From contig NZ_OBMJ01000001.1 of NCBI RefSeq assembly GCF_900199205.1, positions 6,999,001 through 7,063,000 of the forward strand: a stretch of DNA of 64,000 nt. The letters are read 5' to 3'. Below, piece after piece: positions 33,073 to 40,956 of this stretch (position 1 is its first letter; every line of letters begins with the position of its first letter). The position numbers were made by a program, and so were the translations under genes. The stretch comes from Streptomyces sp. 1331.2 (GTDB taxonomy: Bacteria > Actinomycetota > Actinomycetes > Streptomycetales > Streptomycetaceae). The notes below the pieces were generated by a model, which made no database searches, was not told the DNA's origin, and worked only from the letters and a program-made list of their open reading frames with translations.

Positions 33073-34668
33073 TCAGTTGACGTTGACGCCGCTCCAGGCC
33101 GCCGCGACGGCCTTGTACTCGGTGCTGTTGAGGCCGTAGAGGTCCTTGGCTGCGCTCAGCGAGGCGGCGCGGGCGCCCTTGTAGTTGGTGGTGGAGGTCA
33201 TGTAGACGGTCAGTGCGCGGTACCAGATCTTGGCGACCTTCTGGTTGCCGATGCCGGTCACCGTGGAGTTGTTGCAGGTGGGGCTGTTGTAGGTGAAGCC
33301 GTTGATGGTCTTGCTGCCGCTGCCCTCACTGGCCAGGTAGAACCAGTGGTTGCCGACGCCCGAGGAGTTGTGCACGTCCAGGCGGCCGACCGAGCTGCTC
33401 CAGCAGTCCGCCGAGGAGCCGTCCAGCGAGGGCTTGTCGAAGCGGCGCAGCCACGGCGGGGTGGACTGGTCGCTGAAGAGGTAGTCGGGGGTGTCCACCT
33501 TGTTGTTGGCGTACCACTCCACCATGGTGCCGAAGATGTCGCTGGTGGACTCGTTGAGGCCGCCGGACTCGCCGCTGTAGCGCAGGTTGGCGGTGGCGCT
33601 GGTGACGCCGTGGGTCATCTCGTGGCCCATGGTGTCGAGGTCGACCTGCTCGGGGTCGGTGGTGCCGTTGCCGTCGCCGGTCATCATGCAGAAGCAGCTG
33701 TCGGACCACTGGGCGTTGTCCCAGTTGGTGCCGACGTGGACGAAGACGGTGGCGCCCTTGCCGTCGTTCTTGATGCCGTTCCGGCCGAAGGTGTTCTTGT
33801 AGTAGTCGTACGTCCAGGCGGTGTTGGCGTGGGCGTCGACTGCCGCGGTGGAGCGGTCGGTGGAGAACTTCTTGCCGTCGCCCCAGACGTTGGTGGTGCT
33901 GGTGAACGCGGTGCCGGAGGTCGCCTTGACCGAGCTGGAGGAGAGGTTGTGGGCGTCCTTGGTGACGGTGCCGCGGATCGGGTCGGTCAGGGTGTAGCCG
34001 CCGGAGGTGGCGGTGGTGTCGATGCTGACCGTGCCGGTGTACTCGGAGTTGCCGGTGCCGGTGGCCTGGTGCTCGGCGTCGTAGGCCTCGATCTGCTCGC
34101 CGGTGGTGGCGTCGGTGACGACGATCCGGCCGGCCGGCTGGCCGTGCTCGCCGGTGCCCTCGACGGTGGTGCGCCAGGCGAGCCGGGGCGTGCCGTCGGC
34201 GGCCCAGACGACCAGTTCGGGGGTGCTGACGGCGTCCTGGACGCCGGGGGCGGCGGAGAGCGCGTTGGCGGCGCCGGACTGGGCGGGCACCTTGGGGACG
34301 GTGGACTTCACGGCGGCGTCGTGGGCGGCCGCGCGGGAGGTGTCCTTGAGCCGGCCCTTGGCGTCCTGGTGGACGACCAGGTCGCCGCCGACGACGGGAA
34401 GGCCCTGGTAGGTGCGGTCGAAGCGGACGTGCGAGGTGCCGTCGGCGTCGATCACGACGTCCTTGACCACGAGGTCCTGGCCGGTGCCGAAGCCGAACAC
34501 CGAGGTGTTGTGGGCGACGTTGGCGCGGGCCTGGGATATCGCGGCCTCGCGCGGGTCGGTGGCGGCGGAGGCGGTGGCGGCGGGGACGGTCGCACCGGCG
34601 AGGGCGGCGGCGACGACGGCGGCGGCCGCGGCCACGCGGGCACGGCGGAAGGAGGACGTGGGGGTCAC
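33073..34668 (-). CDS. Secreted M4 family metallopeptidase (thermolysin-like)
   Basis: A 531-aa neutral protease made as a preproenzyme. It has a signal peptide to about residue 35 (AAAAAVVAAALAGATVPAAT), then an FTP/PepSY propeptide (about 40-205) and the M4 catalytic region. Zinc ligands are His349 and His353 in HEMTH and Glu373 in GGLNESTSD; spacing matches thermolysin. The transition-state His lies in NSSGVGNHWFYLA. GGAG precedes GTG 34668. Its upstream region is AT-rich with an inverted repeat. It degrades extracellular protein and probably contributes to nutrient release. Confidence 0.95.
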   Translation of the reverse strand: MTPTSSFRRARVAAAAAVVAAALAGATVPAATASAATDPREAAISQARANVAHNTSVFGFGTGQDLVVKDVVIDADGTSHVRFDRTYQGLPVVGGDLVVHQDAKGRLKDTSRAAAHDAAVKSTVPKVPAQSGAANALSAAPGVQDAVSTPELVVWAADGTPRLAWRTTVEGTGEHGQPAGRIVVTDATTGEQIEAYDAEHQATGTGNSEYTGTVSIDTTATSGGYTLTDPIRGTVTKDAHNLSSSSVKATSGTAFTSTTNVWGDGKKFSTDRSTAAVDAHANTAWTYDYYKNTFGRNGIKNDGKGATVFVHVGTNWDNAQWSDSCFCMMTGDGNGTTDPEQVDLDTMGHEMTHGVTSATANLRYSGESGGLNESTSDIFGTMVEWYANNKVDTPDYLFSDQSTPPWLRRFDKPSLDGSSADCWSSSVGRLDVHNSSGVGNHWFYLASEGSGSKTINGFTYNSPTCNNSTVTGIGNQKVAKIWYRALTVYMTSTTNYKGARAASLSAAKDLYGLNSTEYKAVAAAWSGVNVN

Positions 34669-34757
34669 TCTGAACTCCAGTGGGGGTTAGCTGCAGGGAA
34701 AGGAGCTGGCTCAGAGATTGACGGCGATCAGTCAGGTCCAGCTAGGGGAAAGGTCAT

Positions 34758-34771
34758 AACTTTGCCAAGTT
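34758..34771. promoter_or_regulatory. Inverted repeat in the M4 protease promoter region
   Basis: AACTTTGCCAAGTT is symmetric at 12 of 14 bases. A TTGACA on the minus strand (34784-34789) lies just upstream. The 34750-34815 segment is clearly less GC-rich than its surroundings, as expected of a promoter. It may also carry the divergent promoter that originally served the ATP-grasp gene. Confidence 0.45.
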
Positions 34772-34879
34772 GTGTCCTTGGACTGTCAAAAATGATCGAA
34801 AGTTAACAAGGCGTCCACAGTGCCGTCGTGATGGACGGATAGCACCATCGCTGCCCCGCCCGACGCCCCCAGGCCCTAG

Positions 34880-36321
34880 TAGGGCTTGGTCAGGTCTGTT
34901 TTCGTGTGGGTATGTCGCGGTGGCAGGTGGGGCAGGCGCCGGCCCAGGTCGCCAGAAGGATCTGGAGCTCGCGGACGACTTGGTAGAGGCTCAGGCCGGC
35001 CCCGCGTCTTTTGGGGCGGTGGCCAGTCTGCGCAGGGTGCAGAACGCGTGGGCGAGAGAGACGAGCGTGACGTGGTGATGCCAGCCGGTGAACGTGCGGC
35101 CCTCGAAGTGGGCCAGGCCGAGGGCCTGTTTCATCTCCCGGTAGTCGTGCTCGATCCGCCAGCGGAGCTTGGCCATTCGCACCAGAGTGGTCAGCGGGGT
35201 GTCGGCGGGCAGGTTCGAGAGCCAGAACTGGACCGGCTCGGCTTCCTTGGCGGGCCATTCGGCCAGCAGCCAGCACTCGGCCAGCTCCACGCCCTCGGTG
35301 GCGTCGCGGATCTCGCGTCCGGCCGGGCGGATCCGCAGCGCCACGAAGCGCGAATACATCCGCTTGAAGCCGCTCTTCGCCTTGCCTGGGCGCGACCCCT
35401 CCCGCCACGACACCGGCCTGGCCGCTTTCGGCCCGGCAGCGATGGCCAGGTCCTTCACACTGCGGGCCTTGTCCGGGTACTTCGCCACCGGCGGCCGGCC
35501 GGTGCCGCTGTAGGCGGGCGTGACGGGCCGGGCTTCGGCAGGGTGCGCGGTCGGCGTGGTGGAGATCCCCAGCACGTAGTGCAGGCCGCGTTGCTGGAGG
35601 CCGAGGCGGAAGGCCGCGGCGTCGCCGTATCCGGCGTCGGCGATGGCGAGCGGGACGTGGACACCCCAGCACCGGGTCTCGTCGATCATGTCCAGGGCCA
35701 GCTGCCACTTCTCCACGTGGCCCAGGCCTGCGGGGATGCCGCACCGGTCTCGCCGGGCGACCTTGTCCGGGTCGGCCTTCGTCGATTCGGGGTCCCAGGA
35801 CGCGGGGAGGAACAGCCGCCAGTTGACCGGCGCCGAGGCGTGGTCACGGGCCAAGTGGAGCGAGACGCCCACTTGGCAGTTGGTGACCTTGCCCGCGGTT
35901 CCGGTGTACTGCCGCGACACACACGCCGACGCGTCGCCGTCCTTGAGGAACCCCGTGTCGTCGATGATCAGCGCGGTCGGATCGATGGCGTCCTGCATCC
36001 TCCAGGACAAACGGGCCCGGACATGTGCCGGATCCCAGGGGCTTGTCGTGACGAAGTGCGCGAGAGCCTGCCGGTTTCCGTCCTCCCCGAGCCGCGCGGC
36101 CATCGGCTCCACCGACTTCCGCTTGCCGTCCAGGAGCAGCCCACGCACGTACGCCTGCCCCCAACGCCGCTGGTCAGCGCGCGTGAACGCTTCGAACAAC
36201 CCCGCCGTGAACGCCTCCAGGTCCTCCCGGACCTCGGCCATCTCCCCAGGTGTCACACACCAACAACGCGCCACCTACTCCCCAGGACACGCCACCACGG
36301 CACCGACCTGACCAGGCCCTA
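34880..36321. mobile_element. Complete IS701-type insertion sequence, 1,442 bp
   Basis: Terminal inverted repeats TAGGGC[T/C]TGGTCAGGTC (34880-34896 and 36305-36321; 16 of 17 match) are flanked by a 4-bp direct repeat CTAG (34876-34879 and 36322-36325), the target duplication. It carries one intact transposase gene and nothing else. A 4-bp YTAR-type duplication and the single DDE transposase fit the IS701 family. It lies between the divergent M4 protease and ATP-grasp ligase genes, 12 bp from the latter's ATG. Clean ends and an intact ORF point to recent insertion. Confidence 0.93.
34991..36274 (-). CDS. IS701-type DDE transposase
   Basis: A 427-aa full-length transposase. An N-terminal DNA-binding region (AFTAGLFEAFTRADQRRWGQ) and RHK-rich segment precede the RNase-H-fold core. 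Candidate catalytic acids are in LIIDDTGFLKDGD, LAIADAGYGD and WRIEHDYREMKQALGL, the last being the typical Y-R-E-x-K-like signature of IS4-superclass enzymes. It begins at GTG 36274, about 50 bp inside the right end, and stops 111 bp from the left end. There is no frameshift or internal stop, so it is probably active. Confidence 0.93.
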   Translation of the reverse strand: MARCWCVTPGEMAEVREDLEAFTAGLFEAFTRADQRRWGQAYVRGLLLDGKRKSVEPMAARLGEDGNRQALAHFVTTSPWDPAHVRARLSWRMQDAIDPTALIIDDTGFLKDGDASACVSRQYTGTAGKVTNCQVGVSLHLARDHASAPVNWRLFLPASWDPESTKADPDKVARRDRCGIPAGLGHVEKWQLALDMIDETRCWGVHVPLAIADAGYGDAAAFRLGLQQRGLHYVLGISTTPTAHPAEARPVTPAYSGTGRPPVAKYPDKARSVKDLAIAAGPKAARPVSWREGSRPGKAKSGFKRMYSRFVALRIRPAGREIRDATEGVELAECWLLAEWPAKEAEPVQFWLSNLPADTPLTTLVRMAKLRWRIEHDYREMKQALGLAHFEGRTFTGWHHHVTLVSLAHAFCTLRRLATAPKDAGPA

Positions 36322-36336
36322 CTAGGCTTCCGCCCC

Positions 36337-37665
36337 ATGGACGGATGGGTGGGGGCCTGGACCGGCGGCCGGGCGGCGGTCCACGTGGGCGACGTCGCGG
36401 ACTTCAACGCGCAGTTCTTCCCGAGCGGCATGGACGCGGCCCAGCGCCTGCGCCGGCTGCGGCAGGCGCACCACTACGCCTGCCTGGCCGTCTGCTACAG
36501 CCCCGAACCGGCCCTGCTGGTGCTGCCCGGCGAGGTCGCCCCCGAGTGGACCGACTGGCTGGCCCGGGAGTTGGCCTGGGGCCAGGTCGAGGTGCACAGC
36601 GGGGTGGCGCCCGACCGGACGGTGGCCGAGGCGCTCGCCGCCCGCCCCGCGCTGGCCGCCTGGATCGCCGACTCCGGCCACCCGGTGGTCGGTTGGGGCC
36701 GCAACGCCGCGCAGGGCGAGGGGCCCGAGCTGGCCGCCGTACGCCGCTACGAGTCCAAGGCCGCCGCCCACGGCCTGTTCACCGCCCTCGCCCCCGGACA
36801 CCCCGGGATCACCGTCCCGCAGCAGGAACGCGCGGACGGCCGCCGCCGGGCCGCCCGTCGGCTCACCGCCCGCGCCGCCCGCGGCCGGACCACCGTGCTG
36901 AAGAGCCCGTACGGCGTCGGCGGCTACGGCACCGTGGTGGTCGAGCCCGCCGAACTGTTCGCCGCGGGCGGCGGCGGGGCCCTGCTGCGGCGCCTGGTGC
37001 GGACCGAGGTCCTGCCGCCCGAGGGCGAGTTGCTGCTGGAGGAGTACGTCGACCCGGGCCCGGCCGCCCGGCTGCGTGACCTCACCTACGACGCCGTGGT
37101 CGGCCCGGACGGCACCGTCCACCCGGTCGGCGCGGGCGTCATGGACGTGGCCGGCACCCGCTACCAGGGCGTCACCGTCGGGCCCGGCGCGGTGCCCAGG
37201 GACGCCGCCGAGACGGCCCGCGGGTTCGCCCTGGCCGTGGGCGAGCGGCTGGCCGCCGAGGGCTACCGCGGCTGGTACGACGTCGACTTCGTCACCGACC
37301 GGCAGCGCCGGCTCGCCCCCACCGAGATCAACCTGCGGCTCACCGGCCCGGCCGTCGCCTTCGTCCTGCGCGCCCGTCTCGACCGGGTGCGCGGCCCCGG
37401 CCACCTGGTCCGCACCCTGGACGGGATGCCGCTCGGCGCCCGGCTGGCCCCGGCGGCGCTGCACGACCACCTGGAGCGGCTGCGGCCGCGCTGCGCCCGC
37501 CTCGGCGTCACCCTGCTGCCGCTGATCCCGACCGCCTGCCACGAGCCGGAGCCCGTCGTCGGCCTCGCCCTGGCCGGGCCGGACACCGAGGCGTTGGACG
37601 CGGCCGAGGCGCTGCTCGCGGCCGCGAACCAGGGGCTGGCGGGGATGTTCGAGGCCCTGAGGTGA
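36337..37665 (+). CDS. ATP-grasp peptide ligase with pre-ATP-grasp domain (PGM1-like)
   Basis: A 442-aa amide-bond-forming enzyme. The N-terminal pre-ATP-grasp domain (residues 1-130, DFNAQFFPSGMDAAQRLRRL) is followed by an ATP-grasp fold. That fold has a Lys/Gly loop TVLKSPYGVGGYGTVVV, a metal-binding strand YDVDFV and TEINLRLTG (Glu and Asn ligands, near 340), and a PGM1-type C-terminus with CHEPEPVVGLAL. Such ligases couple amino acids or peptides in natural-product pathways. The IS701 element ends 12 bp before the ATG, so the native promoter is displaced. Reconstructing the pre-insertion DNA gives no in-frame start upstream before a stop, so the protein itself is probably intact. Confidence 0.85.
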   Translation: MDGWVGAWTGGRAAVHVGDVADFNAQFFPSGMDAAQRLRRLRQAHHYACLAVCYSPEPALLVLPGEVAPEWTDWLARELAWGQVEVHSGVAPDRTVAEALAARPALAAWIADSGHPVVGWGRNAAQGEGPELAAVRRYESKAAAHGLFTALAPGHPGITVPQQERADGRRRAARRLTARAARGRTTVLKSPYGVGGYGTVVVEPAELFAAGGGGALLRRLVRTEVLPPEGELLLEEYVDPGPAARLRDLTYDAVVGPDGTVHPVGAGVMDVAGTRYQGVTVGPGAVPRDAAETARGFALAVGERLAAEGYRGWYDVDFVTDRQRRLAPTEINLRLTGPAVAFVLRARLDRVRGPGHLVRTLDGMPLGARLAPAALHDHLERLRPRCARLGVTLLPLIPTACHEPEPVVGLALAGPDTEALDAAEALLAAANQGLAGMFEALR

Positions 37666-37672
37666 GCGCCGG

Positions 37673-38110
37673 TCAGCCCTTCCCGGCGCGCGGCCTGCTC
37701 AGCAGGAAGACCACCACCACGGTCGCCGCCAGCATCAGCGGGATGTTGAAGACCAGGACCATCGTCGTCTCGCGGGACCAGTCCGTGGGGTCGGTGAGCC
37801 GGTAGAGGTTGTCCTGCGGCCACCAGGAGGCGAGCAGCCAGACCACCGCCACGTAAGTGCAGACGGACAGCCCGAGCGAGCGGCCCTGCCGCAGCACCGC
37901 CGGGAGGCCGAAGAGCAGGAAGGCCGCCCCCGCGCCGAAGGCGAGGTTCTCGCACAGGTAGAGCAGATCGAAGCCGAGGTGGTAGCCGGCGGGCACCCCC
38001 GAGAGGTCCGTCGAACCGGGGAAGAAGAAGTCGGTGGTGACCCAGGCGAAGAACGCCCCGAGCACCACCACGGCCACCGCGAAGCAACTCGTCGGGCCCT
38101 CCGCGCCACC
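37673..38110 (-). CDS. Four-helix membrane segment, probably the C-terminal part of the split adenylation protein
   Basis: Frame encoding about 145 residues with four hydrophobic helices: FAVAVVVLGAFFAWVTTDFF, a LCENLAFGAGAAFLLFG helix, LSVCTYVAVVWLLASWW, and VFNIPLMLAATVVVVFLL. The adenylation frame runs on past this start without a stop. One extra G in the G5 run at 38109-38113 would join the two into a single protein with a Gly/Lys linker. If this is instead a separate gene, GTG 38077 (134 aa) is the best start, but it has no well-placed RBS. Function unknown. It converges with the ATP-grasp gene, 7 bp apart. Confidence 0.65.
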   Translation of the reverse strand, partial: GGAEGPTSCFAVAVVVLGAFFAWVTTDFFFPGSTDLSGVPAGYHLGFDLLYLCENLAFGAGAAFLLFGLPAVLRQGRSLGLSVCTYVAVVWLLASWWPQDNLYRLTDPTDWSRETTMVLVFNIPLMLAATVVVVFLLSRPRAGKG

Positions 38111-38112
38111 CC

Positions 38113-39828
38113 CGCCCCGGCCTTGCCGCCGCCCTTGCGGGATCCGGCCGGCCGGGACCCGGCCTTGCCCGAGCGGGCCGGGGCGGCGTGCTGCGGCGGG
38201 GCCGGCAGCGGCAGGGCCGCGCGGTCCAGCTTGCCCGCCCGGGTGCGCGGCAGCTCCGGCAACGGGACGACCGCCGCGGGCACCTCCCCGGCCGGCAGCT
38301 CCGCCGTCAGGTACTGCGAGAGCGACCAGCCGTCCGCGCCGTCCGCCGCCGGGTCCGTCACCGCGTAGCCGACCTCCCTGCGCTGCCCGGGCCGCACGTC
38401 CACCTCCACCACGACGGCCTCCCGCACCGCCGGGTGGGCGCGCAGCAGGCCCTCGGCCCGGGCCGCCGCCACCACCCGGGAGACCACCGACGCCTTCCGG
38501 GCGTGCGGGACCGGCCCGAGCACGTTCGCGGCCCGCGCGGTGAACTCCAGCACGCCGTCCGCCCGCAACACCCCGAGGTCGCCGGTCAGCAGCACCCGCC
38601 CGTCCGGGTCGAAGTCCGCCCGGACGAAGCGGCGGGCGGTGTCCGCCGGCCGGCCGAGGTAGCCGCGGGTCAGCCCCGCGCCGCCGATCGCGATCTCGCC
38701 GGTCGTCCCGTGCTCGACGGGAGTGCCGTCCGGCCCCAGCACGTACACCCGGGTGCCGGGGAAGGGCCGGCCGACCAGCGAGACCCGCTCGGCGCCCTCC
38801 GCGGCTGCGGTGCCCTGCGCGTCGAAGTAGGTGCTGTCCACGGTGGCCTCGGCCAGCCCGTACACGTTCAGCACCCTGGTGCCCTCGCCGAGCAGCCGCT
38901 GCAGGCCCAACTGCTCGTCCAGGTACCACTTCTCGGCGCCCACGGTGAGCAGCCGCACCCCGGGCAGGCCCCCGCCGCCGGCGGCGAGCAGAGCGGTCAG
39001 CCGGCGCGCGGTGCGCACGTTCAGTTCCAGCACGGTGATCCGCTCGGCGGCGACCAGGGCGGGCAGCGCCCCGAGGTCGGCGGTGCGGTCCAGGGTGAGG
39101 TTGAACGGCGTGACCACCAGCGTCGCGCCGGTGCACAGCGCGCGCACCCAGTCGGCGGTGAAGACGTCGAACTCCAGGCTCGCCGTCTGCAGGATCCGGT
39201 CCTCGGCCGACAGGCCGTACGCCTCGCGCCAACCCTCGTACGCGGCCAGCAGGTTGCGGTGCTCGACCAGCGCTCCGGCGGGCAGGCCGGTGGACCCGGA
39301 GGTGTAGAAGACGCAGGCCAGGTCGGACGGGCCGACCTCCGGCGGGGCGAACGGCGCCCGTGCGGGCGCGGCCGTGTCCACGCAGACCAGCTGCGCCACC
39401 CGTGCCACCGGTGCGACCTGCGCCCCGGCCGCGTCCGCCAGCCGGATCCGGTGGGCCTCCTCGGTGACCACCACGTCCGGCGCCGCGTCCGCCAGCACGT
39501 GCCGCAGCAGCGCGTCGGGCGCGGTCGGCTCCACCGGGACGTACGCGACCCCGGCCTTCAGCACGGCCAGCAGCGCCACGTACACCGCGGTGCCCCGGCC
39601 CAGTGCGACCGCCGCCCGCCCGCCCGGGGCCAGCCCGCGCTCGGCCAGCACGGCGGCCAGCCGCTCCGCCCGCTCGTCCAACTGCCCGTACGTCAGCTCC
39701 TGTTCGCCGCAGCGCACCGCCACCGCCGTGGGCGTGCGGCGGGCGTGCCGCTCGATCAGCCCGTGGAGCGTGCCGCCCGCCCGCTCCCCGCCCGCCCGCT
39801 CCCCGTCCGCCGTCGTCTCCGCAGTCAT
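38113..39828 (-). CDS. AMP-binding (adenylation-domain) protein with degenerate core motifs, frameshifted at its 3' end
   Basis: About 570 residues of an ANL-superfamily adenylation domain. The A3 loop reads YTSGSTGLPAG (175-185), with Ala184 replacing the usual Lys; A5 is NVYGLAEATVDSTYF; A7 is TGDLG...DGVLEF. The hinge/A8 region, normally GR-x-D-x-QVK-x-RG-x-R-x-E, is absent: it reads FTARAANVLGPVPHARKASV. A10 is PRTRAGKLDR with Lys533 present. Codon use across the odd A8 is normal, so that part is genuine divergence. GGGGGAG precedes ATG 39828. The frame has no stop before 37735, consistent with a lost base at 38109-38113 that detached a membrane domain. No carrier protein domain is seen. 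Confidence 0.8.
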
Positions 39829-40010
39829 CGAGTCTCCCCCCTCGTCCCCGCCGGAAAGGGCACCATCCTCCTCCCAACTCCCGCAGCGCAACAGGGTTCT
39901 GGCACGTCCGCCCCTCGGACGCCCCGCACCCGTCCCGACCGACGGTTGTACTCTGCACGCGGACGGCCGCGCCGGGCCCGTCCGGTGCCGTGATCGGAGA
40001 ACCGCCACCC

Positions 40011-40826
40011 ATGAGCCAGCCCCTGGACGGCCCGCTGCTTCGTACCAAGGACGTGGACGTCGTGCGCGACGGCCGGCACCTGCTGCGCGCGATCAGCCTG
40101 GAGATCCGGCCCGGCCAGCACTGGGCGCTGCTCGGCCCCAACGGCGCGGGCAAGTCCACCCTGCTCGCCCTGCTCGGCGCGGTCTCCCACCCCACCCGCG
40201 GCGAGGTGGACGTGCTCGGCCACCGGCTCGGCCGGGTCGACGTCCGCGAGCTGCGCGCCCACCTCGGGCACGTCAACCCGCGCCACCCGCTGCGCTCGCC
40301 CCTGACCGTGCGCGAGGTGGTGCTCACCGGGCACACCAACACCATCGAGCCGGAGTGGCACCGCAAGCCCGGCCCGGAGGCGCTGGAGCGGGCCGAAGAG
40401 CTGATCGGGACGCTCGGCATGACCACGATGGCCGAGGCCCCGTGGACCACCCTGTCCCAGGGCGAGCGCGGCCGGGCCCTGATCGCCCGCGCCCTGATGC
40501 CCAGCCCCCGGCTGCTGCTGCTCGACGAGCCCGCCACCGGCCTGGACCTCACCGCCCGCGAGCTGCTGCTCGACAGCCTGGACCTGCTGCGCCACCAGCA
40601 CCCGGAGCTGGCCAGCGTGCTGGTCACCCACCACCTGGAGGAGTTGCCCGAGAGCACCACCCACGCCCTGCTGCTGCGCGGCGGCGAGTGCGTGGCGGCC
40701 GGGCCGGTGGACGAGGTGATGACCACCGCGCTGATCAGCGAGACCTTCGGCCACCCGATCCGGATCAGCCGGCACGAGGGCCGCTGGACGGCCCGCGCCG
40801 CCGCCCGCCGCACACCGGGTCGATAA
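40011..40826 (+). CDS. ABC transporter ATP-binding protein
   Basis: A 271-aa ATPase subunit. Walker A is LLGPNGAGKST (about residues 41-51), the signature is TLSQGERGRALIARAL, Walker B is RLLLLDEPATGLD, and the switch His is in LVTHHLEE. It resembles ModF/YlmA-type stand-alone ATPases; no permease gene is adjacent. GGAGA precedes ATG 40011. It is divergent from the adenylation gene and lies 130 bp upstream of efeO, from which an iron box separates it, so it is probably not part of the iron operon. Confidence 0.9.
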   Translation: MSQPLDGPLLRTKDVDVVRDGRHLLRAISLEIRPGQHWALLGPNGAGKSTLLALLGAVSHPTRGEVDVLGHRLGRVDVRELRAHLGHVNPRHPLRSPLTVREVVLTGHTNTIEPEWHRKPGPEALERAEELIGTLGMTTMAEAPWTTLSQGERGRALIARALMPSPRLLLLDEPATGLDLTARELLLDSLDLLRHQHPELASVLVTHHLEELPESTTHALLLRGGECVAAGPVDEVMTTALISETFGHPIRISRHEGRWTARAAARRTPGR

Positions 40827-40866
40827 CGGTTCAGGGGGTGGGTGTGGACGCCGTGGCGTCCATACG

Positions 40867-40885
40867 TAAGGTATGCCTTAGCTAA
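40867..40885. promoter_or_regulatory. Iron box (DmdR1/IdeR-type) upstream of efeO
   Basis: TAAGGTATGCCTTAGCTAA; its reverse complement matches TTAGGTTAGGCTCACCTAA at 14 of 19 positions. It lies about 70 bp before the efeO start codon and implies repression of the operon by the DtxR-family iron regulator when iron is sufficient. Confidence 0.75.
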
Positions 40886-40956
40886 TTCAGGGGCGCCGGC
40901 CCGCCGGTCCCCCTACCAGCCCAGGCACACCCATGCCCTTTTCCGTTGGAGCCCGC

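Noticed and set aside
34991-36274. Relationship of the IS701 element to the 75-240 inverted-repeat element as its parent
   Set aside because: Both sit at CTAG, and if the ends are aligned from TAGGGC they start alike, but the inner terminal bases differ (TGGTCAGGTC versus GTGTCTGACAATTC), so parentage is unsupported.
38440-38560. Frameshift as the cause of the missing A8 motif in the adenylation gene
   Set aside because: Both alternative frames give Gly/Arg-rich nonsense without the motif, and third-position G/C is intact in the used frame; the divergence looks real.
40011-40826. ABC ATPase as part of the efe iron operon
   Set aside because: The iron box and its own 130-bp gap lie between it and efeO, and EfeUOB needs no ATPase.
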